Of a stretch of 64,000 nucleotides of DNA, positions 8,250 through 16,829 are shown piece by piece (the stretch's first letter is position 1; each line of letters opens with the position of its first letter). A model generated the notes under the pieces. It worked only from the letters and a program-made list of their open reading frames with translations, searched no databases and was not told the DNA's origin. The stretch is taken from contig CAWAHD010000001.1 in assembly GCA_963781785.1 (NCBI GenBank), positions 1,674,001 to 1,738,000 of the forward strand, written 5' to 3'. The stretch is from CAWAHD01 sp963781785 (GTDB lineage Bacteria; Planctomycetota; Planctomycetia; Isosphaerales; Isosphaeraceae). A program made the translations under genes and the position numbers.

Positions 8250-8446
8250 TGCATCAGACCTCCACCGAGCACGGCCCTGCGATTGCCCCGGGCGCTGCCG
8301 CTGCCCCCCTGACTCGGGCCTGAGAGCGGGCCTCAGCCCCAGCCCCGGGCGAATTCCCGCGGGCGAAAATGGTCTACGCGGAGCGTGGAGTGGGCCCTCA
8401 CCACCCCTCTATGCGATGTCGAAGCGAGAAAGGCGTCACGAGCCCT

Positions 8447-9019
8447 TCATTTTTTTGGGGGATCCGGCCCGGCCATGGCGGTGTACAGCCAGGCCCGGGC
8501 GTACCGCCAGGCACGCTCGGCTTTGCTCGGCGAGATGCCCAGGCACTCGGCCGCCTGCTCGAGCGTCAGCCCGGCGAAGAACCGCATCTCCACGAGCTTG
8601 GCCTTGACGGGGTCGTGCGCGGCGAGCTGCTCCAGGGCCTCATGCAGGGCCAGGACTTCCTGTGCGGGGCCGACGGCCAGCAGGGCGTCCAGGTCGGCGG
8701 GCTCGCGCCGCCGGCCGCCGCCACGCTTGAGGGTCTGTTTGCGCCGCGCCTGCTCGACCAGGATGCGGCGCATGGCTAGGGCGGCCGCGGCGAAGAAATG
8801 GCCGCACCCGTCCCAATGGGCAGGCGTGCCCGACCCGACGAGCCGGAGGTAGGCCTCGTGAACCAGGGCGGTCGGCTGCAAGGTCTGGCCGGGCTTCTCC
8901 TGCGCAAGCCGGTGGGCGGCCAGCCGGCGCAGTTCGTCGTAGACCAGCGGCAGGAGCTGGGCGGGCGCTTTCGGGTCACCCCGCTCGATGGCCGAGAGAA
9001 TGTGCATGACATCGTTCAT
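8447..9019 (-). CDS. ECF-type RNA polymerase sigma factor
   Basis: A 190-residue protein starting MNDVMHILSAIERGDPKAP. An upstream in-frame ATG at 9091 would add 24 residues of poor character, so 9019 is preferred. The sigma-2 region spans about 10-80 (LLPLVYDELRRLAAHRLAQE, LVHEAYLRLVG, HFFAAAALAMRRILVEQARR). The sigma-4 region spans about 125-180 (VEMRFFAGLTLEQAAECLGI with a helix-turn-helix, then RAWRYARAWLY). It resembles the planctomycete ECF group related to TIGR02999. It probably directs polymerase to its own promoter and to the kinase gene downstream. No dedicated anti-sigma gene is visible, so the kinase may serve as the regulator (inference). Confidence 0.9.
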   Translation of the reverse strand: MNDVMHILSAIERGDPKAPAQLLPLVYDELRRLAAHRLAQEKPGQTLQPTALVHEAYLRLVGSGTPAHWDGCGHFFAAAALAMRRILVEQARRKQTLKRGGGRRREPADLDALLAVGPAQEVLALHEALEQLAAHDPVKAKLVEMRFFAGLTLEQAAECLGISPSKAERAWRYARAWLYTAMAGPDPPKK

Positions 9020-9296
9020 TAGAAGGCCGCCCGGGACACCGCCCACTGCTCGGGATGTGCTCGAACTCGCTCCCGCGAGCCCCGTCGCCATCTGCCACGG
9101 AGGTCTGCGTGCTCAGCATAACTGGGTAGAATGCATATCGAAAGTCCCAACGAGGAGCAGCGCGTACGCATTCGGTCTGGTAAAATGAAACCAATCCCGA
9201 CGCGTCATATCGCTTGACCGTGCGCTCGACGGTCCAAAGAATCGGATTCGGCGTCGTCGCAGGGCCCGTCGTCCGGGAAGGGAAGGAGCAACAGCC

Positions 9297-9581
9297 ATGA
9301 CCATAGTGCGTACGGTGATCCACGACCGACGAATCGAAATTCCCGCACCGGACGACCTCGCCGATGGGACGGAGGTTATCGTCACGATCGGCACCGATGT
9401 CGTCGATGACGACGGTCCGATGTCGCCCGCGGAGATCGCTCGCGTCCTCGCGGCTATGGGGCGATTGCAACCACTGGAGATTCCCGACGATGTGGCGGCG
9501 GACCTTGACACATGGGAAAGGAAGTTGAATCAACATGGCATCGATCACGCCGACGAGGACGGCGAGGACGTCTCCGAATGA
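9297..9581 (+). CDS. Antitoxin-like protein of a VapBC-type module
   Basis: A 94-residue acidic protein that begins with an AbrB/SpoVT-like strand pattern (MTIVRTVIHDRRIEIPAPDD, then GTEVIVTIG) and ends in a negatively charged helix region (DHADEDGEDVSE). The gene directly precedes, and by ATGA overlaps, a PIN-domain toxin gene, the usual arrangement of antitoxin then toxin. GGAAGGGAAGGAG lies just before the ATG as a strong ribosome-binding site. It would neutralise the PIN ribonuclease and repress its own operon. The antitoxin assignment is from position and fold pattern rather than a diagnostic motif. Confidence 0.65.
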   Translation: MTIVRTVIHDRRIEIPAPDDLADGTEVIVTIGTDVVDDDGPMSPAEIARVLAAMGRLQPLEIPDDVAADLDTWERKLNQHGIDHADEDGEDVSE

Positions 9582-9991
9582 AACGGTTCATACTCGATAC
9601 CGGCATAGCCGCGCTACATCTCGACCGCAAGCGAGGTGTGTTTGAGCGATCCGCCGCCGAGGTCGCTAGAGGCAACCGGGTCGGCATCGCCGCGCCGGTG
9701 TTGGCCGAGCTCGCGTTTCGCGCCGAAGGTAGCCCGCAGCGCGACCGGAACATCCTGCGGCTCCGCCAGGCGCTGGACGCATGGAAACTCTGGCTGGTCG
9801 ACACCGCCGCCGCGTTCGAATACGGACGGCTGGCATTCGAGCTGAAGACGATCGGCCGCCCAATAGGCCAGAATGACATCATGATCGCCGCCATCGCACT
9901 CTCTCTGGGGAACGCGACTGTCGTCACGATGGATAGCGACCTCGCGGCCGTCCCCGGCTTGACTGTCGAGAACTGGGCGGAGACCACATAA
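9578..9991 (+). CDS. vapC: PIN-domain ribonuclease (VapC-type toxin)
   Basis: Encodes 137 residues. PIN-domain features in order are the first acid in FILDTGIAALHLD, a Glu in APVLAELAFR, Asp in GQNDIMIAAIAL and Asp in VTMDSDLAAVPG. This is the expected set of magnesium-binding acids for a VapC-type RNA-cleaving toxin, of normal family length. The start ATG overlaps the antitoxin stop (ATGA at 9578-9581), indicating coupled translation. The module sits between two paralogous kinase loci on the opposite strand. Bases 9992-10244 hold no gene; their last ~70 bp repeat the 3' flank of the kinase at 5280. Confidence 0.8.
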   Translation: MKRFILDTGIAALHLDRKRGVFERSAAEVARGNRVGIAAPVLAELAFRAEGSPQRDRNILRLRQALDAWKLWLVDTAAAFEYGRLAFELKTIGRPIGQNDIMIAAIALSLGNATVVTMDSDLAAVPGLTVENWAETT

Positions 9992-10244
9992 CCAATCGAG
10001 CTGCAGCGGAAACATGGCGCCGTTAAACTCGATCCGAAGTCGCCGTGGGCGAGCCGAGCCTGAACGCTCGACAGACTGATCGTTCGGCCGAAAACAACAA
10101 ACAACTCGGACACCGCGAAGCCACTGGACCGCTGCGGACGGCTCTGACACCGATGCACTTTCAAAATCCTCCGATGCGCCGCTCGGGCCCCACCGGATCC
10201 CACTCGGAAGCGATCGCACCCTTCCTGGGGCCGCCCGCACCGGT

Positions 10245-12804
10245 TTACTTGCTGCCGGGAGCCTTGGGTTTTGCCAGCAGCGCTTCCGCTTCGCGCAGGA
10301 AGCCCTGAGCCCGGGCGGATTGCGCCGAGCGCGGATCCTTCATTCGCTCCCGGAGGAGCTGAAGCTTGGCCTCTGCTTCCTTGGCGTGGCCGAGTTGCTG
10401 GTGCGCCATGGCGAGGAAGGCGGTGTCCGCGGGGATAGAGCCTTTCTCTTTAAGCGCGTTGATCTTGTCGGCGCGCGCGAGCAGGTCGAGCGCTTTCTCA
10501 AAGTTGCCCACGCGGTAGTAGGCCACGCCCAACGTGCTCAGGAACTCGCCATTTTCCGGTTCCAGCTCACGGGCTTCCTCGCTAAAGCGCAGGGCCTTGC
10601 GATAGCCAGACATTTCGCCGCCAGGCAGTTTGACCAGTTCCCAGGCGAGATTGTTGAGTGCCGACGGATCCTCAGGATACGTCTGGGCGACGGCCAGCAC
10701 TTCTTGCCTGCGGGACGGACTCATGCCGGGCAGAGTTCGCAACCGTTCCAGGACGTCGGCACGAAGGGGCATCTGTCCGAAGAGGTCGGCCACCATTTGA
10801 TTGATCGCCCGACGGTGCTGGATTTGGCGAGAGACGCTCATTGTCTCCCATAGCTGGATAGAGCCGTCCTGGTTCGCGGAGGCCAGGCGTTGGCCATCCG
10901 GGCTGAACGCCACTTCATCAGCCCAACCGGCATGGCTCTTGAGGGCTAAGAGCTCCTTGCCCGTCGCGCTGTCCCAGATCCTCACGGTCTGGTCAACGCT
11001 GGCGGAGGCCAGGCGCTGGCCGTCCGGGCTGAACGCCACGCTCCTGACTATGCCGGCATGGTCCTTGAGGGCGAAGAGCTCCTTGCCGGTCGCACTGTCC
11101 CAGATCTTCACCGTCTGGTCACCGCTCGCCGACGCCAGGCGCTGGCCGTCCGGGCTGAACGCCATGCTATAAACCGCACTGGCGTGGCCCTTGAGGGTGA
11201 GCAGCTCCTTGCCGGTGGCGCTATCCCAAATCTTCACGGTCCGGTCCCAGCCCGCCGAAGCCAGGCGCTGGCCGTCCGGGCTGAACGCCACGCGCCCGAC
11301 AAAATGGGCATGGCCGTGGAGGGCGAACAGACCCTCCTTGCCGGTCGTGGCATCCCAGATCTTCACCGTCTTGTCATCGCTTCCCGAAGCCAGGCGTTGG
11401 CCGTCCGGACTGAACGCTACGCTCCTGACCCAACCGGCATGGCCCTTGAGCGCGCAGAGCTCCTTGCCGGTTGCGCCGTCCCAGATCCTCGCCGTGTTGT
11501 CCCGGCTCGCCGATGCGAGGCGCTGGCCGTCCGGGCTGAACGCGACGCTCCAAACCGTACCTGCATGGCCCTTGAGGGTGAGCAGCTCCTGGCCGGTCGT
11601 AGCATCCCAGAGCTTCACCGTCTTGTCATCGCTTCCCGACGCCAGGCGCTGACTGTCGGGGCTGAACGCCACGCTCGTAACCCGACCGGCATGGCCTTTG
11701 AGGACGATCAGCTCCTGGCCGGTCGCGCTGTCCCAGATCTTTACCGTCTGGTCAGAGCTCGCCGACGCGAGGCGCTGGCCATCCGGGCTGAACGCCACGC
11801 TCCAGACCCAGCCTGCGTGGCCGTTGAGGGTGGACAGCTCCTTGCCGGTCGCGCTGTCCCAGATCTTCAACGTCTGGTCAACGCTCGCCGATGCCAGGCG
11901 CTGGCCGTCCGGGCTGAACGCCACGCTCGTCACCACACCTGCATGGCCCTTGAGGGCGAACAGCTCCTTGCCGGTCGCGCTGTCCCAGATCTTCAACGTT
12001 TTGTCATTGCTTCCTGACGCCAGGCGCTGGCCGTCCGGGCTGAACGCGACGTCTCTGACCCCACCGGAATGGCCCTTGAGGGTCAGTTCATCGGGACGGC
12101 ACACCCGAGCTAGGTAGAACCACTCAAATCCACGCAGGTTCCGGCCGGCTGCCGCGCTGGGTACCTCTGCGAGCAATTCTCGGGCGCGGACGACATTACC
12201 CTCGTCCCAGGCACGCTGGGCCAGCCCCATCCCGGACGCATAGGCGGTCAGACTCACCTGGTCCCGCTGTCTGTCTGACTCAGTCTTTGCTTCCAAGGCC
12301 TCTTGCTTCGCCACCAGGGCGACGAGTCGCTCCTGGTTCGCTTCGCGCCCGGCCGACGTGGCACGCACCGCCTGCCAGGTACTCACCACGACCCCGGCGA
12401 CCAGGAGCATGGCGAACGCCGCCGCCGTCACCAGCGCCGTCCGATACTTGCGGGCGAACTTGCGCAGCCGATAGCCGGCGGTGGGCGGACATGCTTCGAC
12501 AGGCTCATCCGCCAGGTAGCGCTCCAGGTCGCGGGCCAGTCCGCTGGCGGCCTGGTACCGTCGACCGCGGTCCTTCTCCAGGCACTTGAGGATGATCCAG
12601 TCCAGCTCGCCGCGCATGAGCGATACCAGCTTCTGCGGATCAGTGCGGCGCACGTCGGCGACGATCGGCAGCGTCCCCGACTTGGAGAGCTTCGTACTCG
12701 GCCGCGGCGGCTCCACCTCCTTGATCACGTGGAGCATCTCGAGGAAGCCGGCCGCCTGCAGCTCCTGGCGCGACAACGGCACGCTGCCGGTCAAGAGCTC
12801 GTAG
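10245..12804 (-). pseudogene. 5'-truncated WD40 Ser/Thr kinase gene (paralogue of 5280-8249)
   Basis: From about 12804 downward the translation is colinear with the second half of the 5280-8249 kinase, beginning YELLTGSVPLSRQELQ. The last helices of the kinase domain are followed by a membrane segment near the YRTALVTAAAFAMLLVAGVVV stretch, ten WD40 repeats (paralogue: eight), a TPR-like segment and an intact C-terminus KAPGSK. Everything before this point (glycine loop, catalytic lysine, HRD, DFG) is missing. The break is marked by two copies of a 35-bp repeat at 12805-12874. The frame happens to stay open upstream to 13049, so a chimeric protein could be made, but it would have no catalytic core. 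Confidence 0.7.
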
Positions 12805-12874
12805 GGATGGAAAGGACAGGCACTGCGTCGGGTGTGACAGGATGGAAAGGACAGGCACTGCGTCGGGTGTGACA
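12805..12874. repeat. Two tandem 35-bp repeats at the kinase breakpoint
   Basis: Two perfect copies of a 35-bp unit beginning ggatggaaaggacaggcact lie head to tail at 12805-12839 and 12840-12874. They sit exactly where homology to the other kinase gene is lost. The unit contains GACAGGCACTGCGTCGGG. It may be a dispersed planctomycete repeat that served as a recombination point. Confidence 0.85.
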
Positions 12875-13079
12875 GGGACGACGAGTGACCGATGGCAGCC
12901 CAAGTCAGAGGCAACGTCGCGGACAGAAGTGGCCTACCTGGGCAGATTCCATCATCCGGTGCGCGGTGCGCTCTCGATCGGCCAGTTGCGCCTGCGACCC
13001 CGGTCCTTGATCGCGGCCTGGAATGCGACGTCGAGTGCGCCAGGGGCAAGGGCGGCGCTGCCGTGCGAATTCGCTGGAC

Positions 13080-14170
13080 CTATCGCGCGGGGCACCGGCC
13101 GAGATTTGCCAGGTGATGCACGCCCAAACGTGCGGCGACCGCTCGCAGCCGCTCTCGACTGGCTGCGAAGAAGCGGCCCAGCAGACGGCCGCCCCTCAGC
13201 TTGTCCAGCCGGGCCTTCCAGCCTTCCACGCTCGTGCCCAGCCGAGCGAGAATTCCTGCCAGTTCGGCCGAGATCGCCGTCTTGCCCTCGCGGAACAAGC
13301 GCCCCGTGTAATCAACCAGAAGCAGATAGCTTCCCAGCGAGAGACCTCCCACCATTCCCTCGCGCGACGAATCCAGCTTCCGCCGATCTTCGATCGGGCA
13401 GAGCCAGATGGCTTCCTTCAATCCGCCCGACGCATCGGAGCCCGCCATGTCGCGAGCTTGTCGAACGGCCACGCTGCCGCGCTCGGCAGCTTTGAGGTCG
13501 CCTGTTCGCCTCAGGGCTTTCACGTGATCAACTCGCGCCGTCACTGAAGTGTGCGGGCTCTCCTCCGGAACCTCCACGATGCCGGCAGCGAGAGGGTTCA
13601 AATCGATGTCAGCGCAAGTGGCCAGCAGCGATTCTTCATCGAGAATCCCGAAGCTCTTGAAGCGTTGCTCGAAACACGCACCGCGCGTTTTGTCCCGCCG
13701 GTTAGTTGACCGAGACGGTGGCTGGTTCAGATTCTGAATCCGTCACAACTCCGCGCCGTGCCCGCATCTGTTCGGATTTGAGATTTAGGATTTCGTGCTT
13801 GGTTGCGGCTCTGCCGCATTAGGCATTTCATGAGCCAGCTCAGGCTTTGCAATCGCTCGCGGATCTTGGCCACCCACTCGGCGTCCTCGAGCCGCGACCG
13901 AACCCAGTCGTTGGATACCGGCAATGTCTGCCGGGACTTGTCTCGTGGCGGAAAGAGTCCCCCCAGCGCCGGACGACCTCCTCGTCCGACCAGCCGTTGG
14001 CCATGTCCGGGTCGAGGCGCACGAGCAGATGCAACTGATTGTCCCGCACCGAGAAGCCGCCCACGCAGACGGCGAAAAATTCCACAAGTTCCTTCAGGCG
14101 ATTTTCGATCCATTCCCTGCGGCCCATCGGCCGTTCGCCCAGCAGGAACGCGCGTCGGAGCGGAAGTTCC
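13080..14170 (-). pseudogene. REP-associated tyrosine transposase (Y1/IS200-like family), degenerate
   Basis: Pieces of one transposase can be read in order on the minus strand in different frames: RAFLLGERPMGRREWIENR and VRDNQLHLLVRLDPD (the HxH motif is degraded to QLHLL), then a shifted frame with RERLQSLSWLMKCL, then after a break near 13740-13800 FKSFGILDEESLLATC, DIDLNPLAAGIVEVPEE and a long C-terminal part ending LGVHHLANLGRCPAR. This order is typical of REP-associated (RAYT) transposases, where a catalytic Tyr in a late helix pairs with HxH. At least two frame breaks, a missing N-terminus and the altered HxH make it inactive. A related remnant is at 58365-58745. Confidence 0.7.
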
Positions 14171-14242
14171 GCCCCTACCGTCCGCGCTGTTAGAGTGAAG
14201 ATGCCGAGTCTCCGAGACCAAGACCCTTGAGAGGACCCGTTG

Positions 14243-15442
14243 ATGAGCCGAATCGGAAGAAAGCTACCTTGGCACGGGTTGGTCTGCATTCTGATCACTG
14301 GATTGTACGCCGCGGTGTTCAGTCAGCCAGCCGAGGCGGCCGATCGACAGGGCCGGGTCGTTGTGATCGGTACTCCTGCTGGAGGGATTCAGCCGCAAGC
14401 CGTCGCCGATCACGCCGGGGTTGTCCACCTGATCTATTTCAAGGGTGAACCCGCTGGTGGCGACCTGTTCTATGTCCGCAGCAAGCCGGGGACGACCGAG
14501 TTCTCGAAACCGAATCGGGTCAACAGCCAGCCCGGCAGCGCGGTTGCGATGGGCACGATCCGCGGTGGCCAGTTCGCGCTGGGCCGTGACGGGCGGATCC
14601 ACGTCGCTTGGAACGGGTCGCAGAAGTCGGCGCCTCCGAACCCGATCAAGGGCAGCCCGATGCTCTACACGCGACTGAACGAGGGCCGAGGAGCGTTCGA
14701 GCCCCAGCGGAACTTGATGCATCGGACGTTCTACCTCGACGGCGGCGGCTCGATCGGTGCCGACAGGGAGGGGAGCGTCTACGTCGCCTGGCACGCGACA
14801 AGCCCGGATGCCCCCGAAGGCGAAGCGGGCCGTCGGCTCTGGGTCGCGCGCTCGCGCGACGATGGAGAGACGTTCGCCGACGAAGAGCCGGCGCTCGAGA
14901 GTGCGACGGGGGCGTGTGGCTGCTGCGGCACGAAGGCGCTGGTCGATCGTCGCGGCACGCTCTACGTCCTCTATCGCGCCGCCAAAGGCAACGTCGAGCG
15001 GGACATGATGCTGGTCACCTCACGCGACCACGGCGCTCATTTCCAGGCGGCCTCGTTGCAACCATGGCGGGTCAGCACCTGCCCGATGAGCTCCGAGTCG
15101 CTCATCGATACTCCCTCAGGCGTCTTCGCCGCCTGGGAGACGAAGGGACAAATTGCCTACGCCCGGGTCGATCCGCGATCGCTCGTCGCCTCGCCGCCGA
15201 TTTCTCCGCCCGGCGGCGGAAACCGGAAACATCCCGCGCTCGCGGTAAACGCAGACGGCGAAATGATCGTCGTCTGGGCCGAGGACACCGGATGGCAACG
15301 CGGCGGCTCGCTCGTCTGGCGGATCTTCGACCGGTCGGGGCGAGCGACTCGCGAAATGGGACGCGTGAACGATGGCATCCCCGTCTGGAGCCTTCCGGCC
15401 GTCGTCGCCCGCCCGGACGGCAGTTTCGTCATCATCCATTGA
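14243..15442 (+). CDS. Secreted sialidase-fold (BNR-like) beta-propeller protein, metal-island associated
   Basis: A 399-residue protein starting MSRIGRKLPWHG, with a signal peptide (hydrophobic LVCILITGLYAAVFSQPAEA). The body shows repeated BNR/propeller elements (SRDDGETFADEEP, TSRDHGAHFQAA, GRIHVAWNG, GSVYVAWHA). Conserved-looking cysteines occur as ACGCCGTKALVD near the middle and STCPMSSESL further on. Sialidase active-site arginines are not obvious, so I do not claim glycosidase activity. The stop is 28 bp before cusB, so it is probably the first gene of a sialidase-fold/cusB/cusA operon. The cysteine cluster and position suggest periplasmic metal binding (inference). The start is the ATG at 14243, two bases after a TTG. 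Confidence 0.75.
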   Translation: MSRIGRKLPWHGLVCILITGLYAAVFSQPAEAADRQGRVVVIGTPAGGIQPQAVADHAGVVHLIYFKGEPAGGDLFYVRSKPGTTEFSKPNRVNSQPGSAVAMGTIRGGQFALGRDGRIHVAWNGSQKSAPPNPIKGSPMLYTRLNEGRGAFEPQRNLMHRTFYLDGGGSIGADREGSVYVAWHATSPDAPEGEAGRRLWVARSRDDGETFADEEPALESATGACGCCGTKALVDRRGTLYVLYRAAKGNVERDMMLVTSRDHGAHFQAASLQPWRVSTCPMSSESLIDTPSGVFAAWETKGQIAYARVDPRSLVASPPISPPGGGNRKHPALAVNADGEMIVVWAEDTGWQRGGSLVWRIFDRSGRATREMGRVNDGIPVWSLPAVVARPDGSFVIIH

Positions 15443-15470
15443 GACGAGAGGTCGATGCGGAGGCGAAATC

Positions 15471-16799
15471 ATGCCGCAGCCACGAACGAGACGCACGATT
15501 GGGGTCGCTCTCCTGGCGGCGATAGCGGCGCTGGGAGGCGGGCTGTGGTACGCCAGGGGCCGCGGCTGGTTGAAACCCATCGACGAATGGGTTCGCCGGA
15601 CGACCGAAAGGGGCCAGGCAAATCGCTCCGAGGGCGGCTCCATGGGCGCCATGTCCGGAACGGACATGGGGGCGATGGGAAAGCAAGGGGCATCCCCCGG
15701 CGTCAAGGGCTACGCGGAAATCGAGGTCGCCGCCGAGGTGCAAGAGCGCATCGGAGTGACGATCGGCCAGGTCGAGAAAACCGCGCTCCGGATGAGCGTC
15801 CGCACGGTGGGAATCGTCCGGCCCGACGAAACCAGGACGTTCCACATCCATGTCCGGACCGACGGCTGGGTCGAGAAGCTGTTCGTCAATTTTACCGGTC
15901 AGCGGATCGGCAAAGGAGAGCCATTCCTGTCGGTTTACAGCCCGGAATTCTACCGGACTCAGCTCGACTACATGACCGCCCGGCGTGCGGCGCGTGCCGG
16001 CGGCAGCATGGCCAAGGCGGAGCAACCGCTCGCCGATCTGGCCCTCGTCAAGCTGAGGCTCCTGGGCGTCTCGGACCAAGAGCTCGAGGAGCTGGAACGG
16101 ACCGGCAAACCCCGCGAGTTCATGACCCTCAGGAGTCCGGTGACCGGGACCGTGCTCGAGAAGAATGTCCTGGGACATGAGTACATTACCCCGCAGCGCA
16201 ACCTCTACGCCGTGGCGGACCTCTCGACTGTGTGGGTCCAGGCCAAGGTCTACGAGTACGAGTTGCCCCACATCGAGCTGAGCAAGCCGGCCGCCGTGAC
16301 CGTCCCCTCCCTGCCAGGGCGCCAGTTCTCGGGGAAGGTGGTCTTCATTCAGCCTACCGTTGAGGAGGCCACGCGGACCATCCAGGTGCGCGTCGAGCTG
16401 CCCAACCCGAACGGATTACTCAAACCCGGCATGTTCGCCGACATCGTCATTTCGCACGACATGGGCGAAGGACTGCTGGTGCCGATGTCGGCCGTCATCC
16501 GCACCGGTGAGCGCGACCTGGCCTTCCGCGCCGAGCCGAACAACCGATTTGTCCCGGTGGAAGTCCAGATCGGCGAGGTGAAATTCGGCGACCGCTTTCA
16601 GGTCCTCAAGGGTCTCGCTCAGGGGGATCGCGTCGTCACGTCGGCCAACTTCTTGATCGATTCGGAGAGTCGATTGAAGGAGGGAGCCAGTGGCATGGCC
16701 GGAATGCCGGGGATGGACATGGGCGGCATGAAAGACAGCCCGGGAAAGGCGGACATGAAGGAGATGAAGGGCATGGACCACGCTCACATGAAGCATTGA
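15471..16799 (+). CDS. cusB: CusB-type periplasmic adaptor of heavy-metal RND efflux (system 1)
   Basis: A 442-residue membrane-fusion protein. An N-terminal anchor (IGVALLAAIAALGGGLWYA) is followed by a Met-rich segment (GGSMGAMSGTDMGAMG), a barrel/lipoyl region (RTDGWVEKLFVNFTGQRIGK), a helical hairpin, and the second half with VPSLPGRQFSGKVVFIQP and NGLLKPGMFADIVI, both classic adaptor motifs. The C-terminus is very rich in Met and His (GMPGMDMGGMKD, MDHAHMKH) and is likely to bind Cu(I)/Ag(I). I chose the ATG at 15471 because the anchor starts there; an upstream frame to 15372 overlaps the previous gene. It lies directly before cusA (30-bp gap), forming with it and a TolC-type channel a tripartite pump. 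Confidence 0.88.
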   Translation: MPQPRTRRTIGVALLAAIAALGGGLWYARGRGWLKPIDEWVRRTTERGQANRSEGGSMGAMSGTDMGAMGKQGASPGVKGYAEIEVAAEVQERIGVTIGQVEKTALRMSVRTVGIVRPDETRTFHIHVRTDGWVEKLFVNFTGQRIGKGEPFLSVYSPEFYRTQLDYMTARRAARAGGSMAKAEQPLADLALVKLRLLGVSDQELEELERTGKPREFMTLRSPVTGTVLEKNVLGHEYITPQRNLYAVADLSTVWVQAKVYEYELPHIELSKPAAVTVPSLPGRQFSGKVVFIQPTVEEATRTIQVRVELPNPNGLLKPGMFADIVISHDMGEGLLVPMSAVIRTGERDLAFRAEPNNRFVPVEVQIGEVKFGDRFQVLKGLAQGDRVVTSANFLIDSESRLKEGASGMAGMPGMDMGGMKDSPGKADMKEMKGMDHAHMKH

Positions 16800-16829
16800 T
16801 CCCGACGACCTACCCAAGAGCCGCGACCC

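Noticed and set aside
6282..8312. 676-residue open frame on the plus strand
   Set aside because: It is antisense to the kinase gene, made open by high GC third positions, and shows only low-complexity Arg/Ala/Gly sequence mirroring the WD40 repeats.
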